From Ooceraea biroi (lineage: Eukaryota > Arthropoda > Insecta > Hymenoptera > Formicidae), in assembly GCF_003672135.1 (NCBI RefSeq), contig NC_039509.1, forward strand, positions 1,116,001-1,180,000: a DNA stretch of 64,000 bases, given 5' to 3'. The position numbers and the translations under genes are program-made. The notes beneath the pieces are model-generated. The model had not been told where the DNA came from and did not search any database. It saw only the letters and a program-made list of their open reading frames with translations. Of the stretch, positions 36,301 through 47,706 are shown piece after piece (position 1 is the first letter of the stretch; the number at the start of each line of letters is the position of its first letter).

Positions 36301-38744
36301 CGGTATCATAAGATATTTAAGTGAATAGTAAGTAACACGATAATACAATTACATACACAGTTACACATTAGTGCTTGTAGTGCTTTAGTTATCAAAGACA
36401 TATTCCAACTTTAAATTTTCAGTTACTTGCGTGTTGCCACGCCCGATCACTTGTGGAGTCAAATGCAAATTGCACTACAGGATTCCGAATATGAAAATAC
36501 TAATATTATATTAAAGACTGTGATGGATTCGTGGACAAAACAACAAAATTATCCCATAGTTACAGTAGAACGAAATAATAATGCTGAAATTAATATCTGT
36601 CTGTACTATGTCAAGTCAAAAAGTTTTTCCCTACAAAGAAGTTGGTGGATACCTATCACCTTTACCATACAAAATAAATTTGATTTTCATAATACTGTAC
36701 CTTATGCCTGGTTAACACCAGAAAAATCATGCATTCCATTAGAACCAATTCGTAAAAACAATTGGATTATAGTCAATCTACAACAAACTGGTAAGTAAAA
36801 TTGATTAATATTCCATTATTCTCTTTATTCTTAATTTTACATAACTTTACAGATTCACATTATAATTCAAATTATATCTGTTTATATTTCTTCTTCATGT
36901 TAATCGGAAAATATATCTTACATTTTGCATAGATAAGTACATACATATAATCGTAATATTTTGATGACGTTTACAACTTTAATTAACATTTATTTACTTA
37001 AAATTACAAAATTTGTTACAAGTTATACATTTTCTGAAACATCCACAAATTAAAATATAACAGTTTATTAATAATATTTTGCGCAATTGACATTTATTTC
37101 TTATAATTTAAATTGTGATGAAATTTAATACACTCTTCAACAAATCCATAACTAAAAGACATTGAATAAATAAATTTATTTTGTAATAGGATATTATCGT
37201 GTCAAATACGAACAATGGAATTGGCAACTACTTGCGAAGTATCTAAACTCTAAAAAATATGAGAATATACATGTTCTTAATCGTGCTCAAATAATCGACG
37301 ACGCGTATTATTTTATGATGACAGAGGAACTCGATTGTGATATGTTCTTCTTCATCACGAAGTATTTATCACAAGAGCTGAATTTCAAAGCATGGTATCC
37401 TATGTTAAAAATTTTTGAATACATCTCGCCTTACTTATCGTTTCCAGAAAGTGCTTCTCTACAGGTAAATAGTCAAAAGTCTCATAAATGAATGATATCG
37501 TATTTTCAGATATCAAATATAAGTAACTGCATACTATGAACATACTTTTTATAAATAAAGGTTTAAATCTATATAGTATTTATGTAAAATTTATGTATTT
37601 ATTGTGTAATATTCAATGATTATTAGAATCACATGTTGGCGATTATAAATAGCGTTCTTGAAAGAATAACATACGAAGAATCTGATTCCGATGATATATA
37701 TACTATATTTTTACGGCAAGAACTTGCAAAGTGGGCATGTATTCTTGATGACTTCGATTGCAAGAAAATAGCTAACATTAAATTGGTAGAATATCTCACA
37801 GATTCCAACTCCATGTAAGTATATTATATTTAGTCTTTTTGGAATCACACTTTTCTTGGCTAACTATTTATGGGCACGATATTTTATGAATTATGTGATC
37901 AAGATTTGGACAATACAAATTAAATAAGCATGCAAATAAGCAAATAAAATTAAATTTCTACAATATTATAATCTTATTTTTATTATTTTTATATATTGTA
38001 GTATACCAGGTTGGAAGGAATGGATATACTGCAATGGATTAAAAACAGCGAGCAGAATTACTTGGCTCAAATTTTTTAATATACACGCACAATCACTGAA
38101 ATCAGTTGATAACGTGTTGCGCATACTTTCCTGTTCAGGAGGTGTTACAAGCTCCAATTTTCAGTACAATATGCAACTATCAAACAACCTAACAACGCGA
38201 GAAGAATGTATCAATATTCTATATTACGTTGTTGCAACATATGAACAAAATGGTTTAGACACTACTTTAGCAAATCTTAAAGATCACATGTAATCTCATT
38301 TTTCTTCATTGATATGCATTACTGAAAAATATAAAACTATTAATATCTCCTAATAATGTAATCGTTATTTTATTGTTACAGACTTTACTGCACGTTTACT
38401 CCTCACGATATGATAAAAGTTTTAACTGTTATCATTAATCGTTCGTACCTCGAGTTTCAGTTTTCGAAGGTATGTAATACTGATTCTTTTTTTTATATTA
38501 ATATCTTTTTAATTTATATATAGTTATATAGCAATATAATAATTCGTCTTATAATTGTATTAAACCTGAAATTTTACGTTACTCATTATTGGGACAATGT
38601 TAAAATCTGTTTTAGGTAAAGGAATTTGTGAAAAATAATATAAATGCAATTTCTGCGACTATTCAACATGCAATAAAAGTACGCCAGAATTATGTCAAAC
38701 ATTACAGAACAACGTTTTTAGTGTTATCCAAAGGACACATTTGA
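33374..38744 (+). CDS. Unit C: secreted M1 aminopeptidase-like protein lacking the zinc site
   Basis: Twelve exons: 33374-33379, 33945-34447, 34600-35046, 35467-35638, 35820-35955, 36246-36327, 36423-36790, 37190-37464, 37627-37814, 38002-38289, 38382-38469 and 38616-38744 (TGA). All phases agree: 2682 bases, 893 residues. The tiny first exon (Met-Gln) ends in GTAAGT and joins a second exon that encodes a hydrophobic signal segment (about residues 8-23). PCWD is kept but the following EP is lost. GAMEN reads ESIEN (35012-35026), HEXXH reads R-T-F-A-N (35540-35554), and the third-ligand glutamate remains (35609-35611). The N-L-Q-Q-T-G-Y-Y-R-V block is intact across exons 7-8. No GPI or membrane tail is present. 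An AATAAA lies at 38771-38776. A strong intronic hairpin lies in intron 3. Function is unknown; it is probably not a peptidase. Confidence 0.87.
35124..35214. repeat. Long GC-rich foldback in intron 3 of unit C
   Basis: Arms 35137-35156 and 35182-35201 are complementary over 20 bases with a single mismatch that would be a G-U pair in RNA. After a small asymmetric bulge, pairing continues outwards through TTATGC/GCATAA. The 25-base loop holds a further small stem (TCGTGC/GCACGA). The element is much richer in G+C than the surrounding intron. It could be a miRNA-like precursor, a miniature foldback transposon, or an RNA structure that affects splicing. Confidence 0.85.
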
Positions 38745-41700
38745 GTTAAGAACTAGTTTGATCATTGAAAAATAAAAACTGCAATACTTGCATGTGTATA
38801 ACTACGTTACAAGTAATTCGATATATTATTATTATTTACTTGTTTTAGTTAAATCAGATTTATTATTTATTATATTTTATTTTTACTATCTAATTTTAAT
38901 TATTTATTGTTTAATTATGTATTTCTGTTGCTTGTTTATAATTGTACATCATTTTAAATCTGTTGCTGTTATTTTTGAATTCTATTATCTTAGTATATAC
39001 TTATTATGTATCATGCAATCATAACAATGGTAAATCGTTAAATCATATTAAATATGTAAGACATTTTCGCGCTTGTAATAAATTTTATAATACCATCTAT
39101 CCAAGTCTTCTCATATTACTTCTAACATGAAATCTATCTGCTAAATGCGATTTCATCTCATAAATTCTACATGTACAATACCTTCGTAAAGCTTGCAGGC
39201 TAACAGACAAATTTGACGACTGATATAATCTATCAGTATAGAATCAGTATACTATCGATATAGAAGCGATATAGAAGCAAGAAATACGAAACTCTGTGTA
39301 GCTGTGTAATCTATAGCTGTTGTAAAATACATCGCATCAAGCCAAAGTCGGAACGCTCACGAGGAAAAGCGAATCAACTATTTCGGAAGTGTTTAAGGGA
39401 AACTCGCTTCCCGAATTCGAGAATCTCCTCTTCGACGTGATCCGTTCCCTTTCCGAGCACAGTTCCCCGACGATACTCCGACTACAGTGGTAAAACGCGC
39501 CACGGAGGGTTTCTCCTCCGCAGTGATTAACTTCCGTCGTGGAGGTGGTGCAGGCAGCCACGACGACGGCGACGGCGACGGCGGCGGCGGCGGCAGTGGA
39601 GGCGGTGGGGGGGAGCGTAGATCGTGACGGCTGCATCAAGCGCGCATCACGAGTTTTCGGACGGCAGCGCAGCGAGACGGGTCTCTCCGCGTTTGCTCTC
39701 GGCGCTTACCTCGTCGTCACGTTTCCTCGTGGCCCGTTCTTTTTTTTCTTTTCTTTCTTTTCCTTTATCGTTTGAGGAACGTCATCCGCGTCTCTCGTGC
39801 GGATTTCGAGAGACATCTCGCGTTGCCGCTCGTACCGCTGTGCGTCCACCGCGAGTGTGCGAGACACCATCGGAGTGCTCCGGATTTCCTTATGCTGTCG
39901 AGGACACCGTAACACCGTCGGGACGATCCTCTCCTCCGTGATCCCCATGGTCACCGCCGACACCTGTAAGGTAACTGTTTCCACCAGCGAGAAGCGAGCC
40001 TCATGTGCTCGTGTGCCTGCGCGCGTGACACGGCGGGACTCGCCGAAAGTCTGGTCGATACTCCAAAATTGAGGGTTCGGATTCTCTAATGACCTAAATA
40101 ACACTGTCCCTTCAAGGCATTTTTCTAGAAATTTTCTAATGGCGTACTTTTTCGGTCGGGGAGACTAGATATCTGTTTCGCAAATGATAGGTCTGACCCG
40201 GCTGCGCTTTCTTCGACTTTCTACGTTGTACGAGATAAGTGTACATTCAAACGGAAGGAGAAATTGTCAGAGAAAACGTGGAAAATGCAATGAGGAAGAA
40301 CAATTTTGAGAATAACGTAACATTTAAAACATAACAATAAAACCGCTCTTGATAAATAAGGACACAAGGATGACAAGTAAATAAGTGTTACTTACTATCT
40401 CGATAAATTATTTTTTATTGCAAATTTCTGAATAAAATAATAGAGAGATCATTGAGAGATTGAGGGAAACATTAAAACTGGTCGAATTAAATTATAGGCT
40501 TTCCTCGTTCATTCCGCATCGATGGAACTATTGGCCTAATTCAAACCTTCCCTGAACTTCATTGTTATTATTGGATCGTCTCTCAAAGGTCTCGCTTAAA
40601 TCGCCTTCTGTAGGCTTCTCGCGGATCGAAAGCACATCCATTCTCGCACTAATTGACATATTAAATTTTTTGTCGCTTGCTTAGAAAGATATAAAGTTAC
40701 TCATATAAATTACTTAGATTTATACGTATTTGTCGTGTTATAATCATTTTATAATCATCGATATATGATATAGCTTCGTCCACTTTCGTGATGAAATTGG
40801 TACGGAATCCAGAAGTTTGCGCAATAATCGCTTGCGAATCTACTCTAATCAAATGAATAAAGATGTATAAGAGATGTAGATGTATAAGAGCATTCGCAGT
40901 GAAGTGGCCGAAAGAGAGAAAAAAGAAGAGAGAAAGAAGCTCATATGAGATTGTCTCGGTAAATCCGTTTTATGTATAACGCTTCGTCGACGAGTGCACC
41001 GTTGTGCACCGTAACAGTTGCATTTTGTCTACCGAGAACCGCAGCCTCGCAACCTAGACCGGCCCGTTTTAGCTCCTCCTCGCACTCTCTCCTTGCATAT
41101 AAATTCAAGTGGACGCATATTTATAGTTTTGACGAGAGAGAGGTAACCAGGAGGCGGGATAAAGCGATAGCACTGAAACCAGCGTGCTTGTTAACTGTTT
41201 CGCGCGGTACTCACCGGCGTGATTTCGATGTCAATGTCGATGAAGCTTTTGAAGGAAACTCGGCGCCACGGAGTAACAACGTTTCCGCACGCATGTACCC
41301 ACTTCGGCTGGAATAATGCTCCTCGAATCCGCCGGGCAATGCACTTTTCCCTCAAACGAAACGTAACGGTATGCGCACGGCGCGAGCAAACGACGCGGCA
41401 AAACGCAACGAGCACCGTAGGATCGAGTTCGCCGATCGTTACCCGAGCACGAGCAATCCGCTTGGCGTGTTGCGGGGAAGAATTTGCGAAACGGTGTCAT
41501 TGAGACGCGGGTATGCATTTGGTGCAGGCTTCCGCAGGTGCGGGCTGAGTCATTGAGCACTATTCGGAGCATCCCGCGCGTTTGAAGCGTGAACCAAAAC
41601 TTAAGGCCTTGGGTGAGAAATACAAAAATAGATCACCAAGATAGTAAATGTAAATAGACCACAAGAATATTCCCGGCCGCGCATGTATTCTCGCTGAATT

Positions 41701-44700
41701 AATTAATTCGGCGCCGACGCGGAGCGGGGAGTTATATCGAGAGAGCGCGAACGAGTCACTGACCGGGAGATGAGATAGATCGAATAAAAGGTATAGCTGG
41801 GAATTTACTTGAAAGAAAATACCGCGCTCGTTCGAAGCGTGAAGCTCCTCTTTCGATTCGCGAGCTCTTGCAGGCACGAAGTTACCCATTTCTTCCGGAA
41901 CGCAGCCTCGAGCTGAAGTAATATCGTATTAAGCGACCGGTGACGGAGAAGAGACGCCAAGAAGGGACGCCATCGGATGGAAAACTGTAATCGGAGAAAA
42001 TCCGCGAGGAGATCCGCAGTCGATTCTGGGCAGACTGTTACCAGTAGTCCGCTTTACGGCGCCTCGTAAATAAGTAAATTCCTGGCTTCGCGCATCGATA
42101 AATTTTACATAACGCACACGCCAAAGGGAGGACAACACCGGCAGGCGGACGGCAGGTATATTCTTGGCGCACGTTTCTGGCATAAAGCAGCGAAGGCGTC
42201 TCCACGCCGACCGTCGCCACTGACTCTTTTGCTGTCTGGCTTCGCCCCGCACACGTGAGCCGACACATATGTATGTATCGTACGTACGTTACAGTGATCG
42301 ATCTCTTGACGTCCGACAAACGATTTAGCTTCCAGCCAGGGGATACGGCATCGTCGTCGAACGGGTCAATGGCCCGGCGCATAATTGTCGGCCACTTCGC
42401 CCTTTCGAGCCGCTCTTAAAAGTGCACCCTGCGACCCGTCCCCCCAACGTCACGCTAACTCGCGTTACCGACTAACTGGACGTAGTCACGTTGGAAGTGG
42501 TCAGCCGCCGCATTTTTGGGAACTAGCTAGAAGGTCATGTGAGCACCAATCGTAGATGATTGAAAGGTGCGGTACATGATTGGCAGCAAAATCAACGTAA
42601 TGACCAACTGCGACAAGACAAACATGACAGAACAATCTACTAATCGAGTAAGACCCGACAAGAGACGGACAACATTATCTCATCATGAGACTGTAAGGGC
42701 GTACTTTGCTCGCATCAGCTTCTTGAATGTGAAGAAACAGTTCGCGCGAGCAACGTTCAAGCATCAGCCGCAATCGGGAATCGTAGACAGCGAGAGTCCG
42801 CGTGTCCGCGTTCTCTTTTTTCCCAGTGGTTTCTCTGACAGCGGAAATAAGCAGAATCTCTCAGACTCCTTTCGAGAAAGGCGCGTCCAGAAGCTCGCTC
42901 GCGCGCGCGCTCGTTCGCCCGCTCCCACCTGTTTCTTCTTCGCAGTCTGGACTGGTTCCGATCATGGACCAATGGAGCAATGCAAGTACGCATCGGAGCT
43001 CTTCCACGCCTCTGTGTACCAGCACGTATTATCATAGGAGAAGAGCGCCTCTCCGGCGGGAGATTTTATTGCGCGATTTACGGGCGGCGCGAGCCGCAAT
43101 CCGCGCCGGCCGTGAAAGCGCCCTGGCAATTAAAGCCACGACGATTAACGATCCCGGTCGTTTGATGCACACCACCGGAATACATTGTGAACGGCGAAAT
43201 TGCAGTCCAGGAAAGGCGAAAAGCGACGGATACGATCTCTGAGTCTCCGGGTGGCGAACGACGTCCTGATTGAAGAGAAATCCACGGTGCCTTCTTCGCG
43301 GATGCGTCTTTGGATCGAGTTGACCTCTTGAGTGCGGAGAGTGAGATCATCGCGAGGTCGCAGTAATTGGGATTCTCATCGTTCTCCCAATTTCCGTTAT
43401 TCTTTAGCTGAAACAAAAGGGTGAAAGCAAGACACGTGTACTTTGCGAGAAGGATCATTTATTCATTTTGTTCATTATCCGGATAATTTGTCGTGTAAAA
43501 TGTTAATGAACTCATTCGCCGCGCGTGAGATGGCACAGATCCAGCTTCATATCGTAAAATCATCACAGCCGTTATTATTCATCATGGCGTTCATCGTTCG
43601 CACATGATGGCCGCGCGATGCTCGCAGATATTTGTGTTTTACTCGTACAATTAATGATTTATTCTCTTCGTGCGCGCGCGCGCTCTGTGTAATATTAATA
43701 ATGTATAATACAGGACTGCGTGTGCAGATATGCTGGGAAAGCTGTGGAAATTAACAGTGAAATATATTACCATGACATTTCGCATCGTCAGATGCACATG
43801 TGCAAGTTTCGTTTCTCAATAATAAACGCATAATGTCAATTATTTTCCAGCGGATGCGAATTATCCCGTACCGTTTGCGCACTAACGACTGTAGAATTTC
43901 GCGAAAGTAGGTGGCTTTCGGAATCGGAACAATAATGATTACGAGTTATCTGAGACGGTGAAATCTGTAAAACGGGCGAGCGACAAATGAATGCGCGAAA
44001 ACTACGCGCTTGAAATCGCATTTTTAAATAATTGCTCCAATTTTCTACTGTTTTCTTCACATAGAATAAATTCTCTAGCGTTTCTCGTATCAGATTTTTA
44101 GCCGACTGCTGATCGACAAAATAAAGCAAAATTCGCCAAAAAGGAACACAAGATTCTACGAAATCATAAGAAACCAATTGAAAGAGAGACAAGAGAACTT
44201 TTTCTTGAAGAAACACCAGAACATATCAAGAACAACAAGTCGTTGCATTCATGAGCGCTTGAATTTCGAATGTATGCCGAAAGGAAAGCCACACGATCGT
44301 ATGATATCAGGATGAATGTCAGATCATCACGTCGGTTGTGATACCAACAAGTAGAACATTACCGGAACAAAGGGAACATGCGGGCACGCCTTGCAAAGGA
44401 GAAAGGACCCCTGGGAGGAATGACAGATAGCGCGAGGACGCAGAGAAAGAAAAGAAATCTAGGTCGCGGGGGTTAATTCCGTGTCATTCGTTCGTTATGC
44501 ATTTCCTGTTCGACATTGAGTGCGTTCGTGCATCGAGATACCTCGTGCGAGCTAGACGTCTCTTTTTCTTTCTCTCACTTTGAGTACTTGAGTCGTCGTA
44601 CATCTCTCGGGATGAGGTGAAGCACTTATCCGGGCACTCTCGGCTGAAATTACCGCGATATTGGATTTCTCTGTTTCATGTGAGCGAAACACGACCTGCA

Positions 44701-47700
44701 CGCACGCGCGGTCAGAGCACTTCCGCGTTTCACGGAAGAAGCGGAAGAACGAATGAAGACGCGCGAACGACACGAGGAAAGGCGAGATCGTAAACATCGC
44801 TAAGCCCTACGAGCGTTTTTTCATTGTTTCCATCTGGTCGGAAATTGTAAAGCAAGAGTTTTCCCTGAGTTCTTCTCTAACGGGAAACACCGAGCAGACA
44901 ACTAAAGCTCTTATGAGCGAAAATCCGCACACACGCTAATTTAATATCATGAAAATCGTAGTATTTTATTTTATTATTATTAATATTTGTAATTTTATTT
45001 TAATATTATATAGTATTAAAAATATGTGTTATTAGCAATATATTTATAATTCATAGCTACAAAATTATTGCTTTGTGCTGCAAAAGTGCATTGTCATCAT
45101 CATCTCCGCAATCGCTGACGGACGTAGACCGCAAACGCAGAATTTCCCTTCACACCCGATCAGATGCAGGTCGCACATCAGACATCGCACTTTTATGGCG
45201 TTCTGGACAAACCAGTCGGCATTCTCGCCAAGGCTTTTCCATCTTCGGCCGAAACCTTCGTGGCTATAATTAGCTTAACCACGCGGCCCAGTGCCAAACT
45301 GCCATTTCCTATTTATGGTTCCCCCGAGGGAACGTGCGCCATTAAGCCGAAACACAATCGAAGTACCTCGCCCGGAGAATAAAGGACAATCCCTTCCTGC
45401 CTTCTAAAAATATATTAGCACCCGCTGCTTTATTTAAAACGTGCGACGTGTTGTCTCGCCTCTGCGAATAAGTAGTTTCATTTAAATTTACATTCTCGCG
45501 TGATGATAATCGGCACGTTGGTGATCACGGGCGACGATTAAAACCTCGCCACAATACCGTTACATAATTTGTCATAACTTTCCGGCAGGACATTACACGG
45601 GGGAAATGCATGCCAGATCTCGAGAAGTCTAAGCAGAGATTGCGAAATTGTGCTCATTAAGAACGCGGGTAAAATAACGCGGTAAACGAGGAAACAAGTC
45701 GAATCAAGGTACACTGTTACTCATTAGCGTGTTATTCAGTTCTGCCACGTAGCGTTACGCGCTGCTTTTAAAAGAAATTTAATTAGATTTTATCGCCACG
45801 TCAAATGCTCGATTAAGATCATAATCTAACCCAGATGCTGACTCATGACTGAACGATCCTACAAATAATTTGAGAACCAAATTAAAAACAGTGCAATAAT
45901 AATGACTGATTTATATATTATATATTTATAGAGAAATCGAGTCTAATACAAAGTATTAGGCGATTTATTCGTTACGCTGTTGTCCATGTTTCCAACGAGA
46001 AGATTGGTGCGTCGAAGATTGCCAACATCCACGGATTACCTACTCAATTTCGGCCATGAAGGAACACGATGTTTGCGTTCATGACTCACGTAGCAACGGT
46101 GCAATGACGGAACCGGATTACGCTGGCCATGAAACACGGTAGAGGCGAAAATCCCCTTGTCGCCCCCATGTCCCTCCACTGACGACCTTAGCTTCACCCT
46201 CGTCTCTGTATTTTTCCTTACACGATCACTACATGAACACTATATTTGTCTACACGTACGTGTACGCTCCCTTATGTTCTTATACCAAAGTTTACGAGAG
46301 TTCCCCATCCTATTAAAACCATGAATTTTAACGAGAAAATTGGAAATTTCTGCTAAGTAAGTTTCATGTGTGCCAACGAAAATTTTCGACAAAGAGTTAT
46401 TCGCTAGCTGAAGAATTTTCAAGTGTTACCACTTTGTTACCTCCTCAAACGAATTTTTATTTTCAATTTTAACAAACGTAGAAATATGTACATTAATATT
46501 TCTCATGTGGTATACTAATATTTCTTAGAACGCTTGCTAAGCTCCTCCGGGTCTCGAGACACCCGGTATACACGTGGTGCTCGCATACACACACGTCAAA
46601 AGTGCGCGTGTATGTGAACACTCCGGTGGCTCTCCCACAATCGATCGAGCGCACCGCTCGCACGCTGCGTGTCGCGCGCGCACGGTATCGTGCAGTATGC
46701 ACTCTCGAGCTAGACGATGCCACGGCTCTTGGCTGCATGTACTCATATGCACTTTCGGGCTGTCGTAGGAGCGCGGGTATCAGATGAAAGGGGCGCGAGT
46801 GCCCGGGGGAGAAACATGCAATGCTGCATCCGACACAAAAGCTCCTTTGGACGCCGGGGGAGTAACGCCCTTTGGATTCCACATGCAAAAATTCACAAGC
46901 GCGCCGAGGGAAGCAACTTGCGCTTAAAAAGCCCGAATTCTTATCTCTGCCGTTGTATTTTCGGTAGAAGTCAGCAGTAAATTTGTTTGGCAGCGTTACG
47001 TCGTGCTGTAAACCCTGACTACGATTATTTATAAAAGTCCTTGGTCCTTCGTTGCTTTTATGTACTTCACTTTGTCCTTCGAATTATTTGCTATTATATT
47101 AAATAGGAAACACAGTCGAAAATAAGTTCGACGTCGTACATATTTTATGAGAGCGTGGCTTTTCGAAAAGCGTTTGCATCGAGTTTGCGAGTCTGCGTCT
47201 CAAGAATTTTCGTCTCGCAAGGGTTTCCATGTGTGAAAATAATTTTAAGCACGCTCCGGGTATCCCCAGCGAGTGCGTTCGTTCCCTGACATAATGAAAC
47301 GTTTCTCTTTCTCCATGTGCAACATGGCACAGCACACCAGGAACCGCGCGAGATTAAAATACATACTGCTGTTTTTTATTCCAGCTCCTGGCAGACATCC
47401 GCGTATTGTCTGATACGATTCCCAGCAGCGCGGACGGTAACTCTTCATCCGTCTTAAATCCGCACGTCGTGTAATTAATCTTGATTAACAAGCCGGTTGT
47501 AAGTCAGTTGGAATTGTATCAGTCAATTAGGTACTTTCGGCACCGCTAGGATAATTGAAATATATTTCTCCTATTCCAGCACGCCTGGAATAATTCCTCA
47601 TCCACGCGAGATATACGCGTACGAGCAGCCGCACTGTTCAATCAATCTTGCATCCTGGTGGAGTATATAACACCACCCACACGTGAATATTTCACTTGTG

Positions 47701-47706
47701 TTCCAG
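38745..47706. other. Intergenic region upstream of Apc, with GC-rich islands
   Basis: About 38.8-39.3 kb is AT-rich 3' flank of unit C. The stretch from 39.35 to 40.1 kb is CpG-rich with a GAC/GGC triplet repeat (about 39570-39597) and looks like a promoter or first exon. Further GC-rich patches at 41.0-43.4 and 46.5-46.9 kb open many overlapping frames on both strands, none with recognisable family features. I cannot support a protein gene here. Untranslated first exons of Apc are possible. Confidence 0.45.
39947..39970 (+). other. Possible short first coding exon or upstream ORF in a CpG island
   Basis: ATG in a good context (CCCCATGG) opens an eight-codon frame that ends at AAG followed by GTAACT, a usable donor, in phase 0. 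Phase 0 would allow joining to the Apc exon at 60869. If it joins the exon at 47707 instead, the frame stops at once and it would be an upstream ORF. Nothing else supports it as coding. Confidence 0.2.

Noticed and set aside
22369..38744. Reading the array as active digestive aminopeptidases
   Set aside because: Both zinc histidines and the catalytic glutamate are missing in every unit at a position fixed by the spacing to the third ligand.
42567..43242. Frames of 146-156 codons
   Set aside because: Several frames are open at once in GC-rich DNA and the products are low in information; no splice-compatible neighbours.
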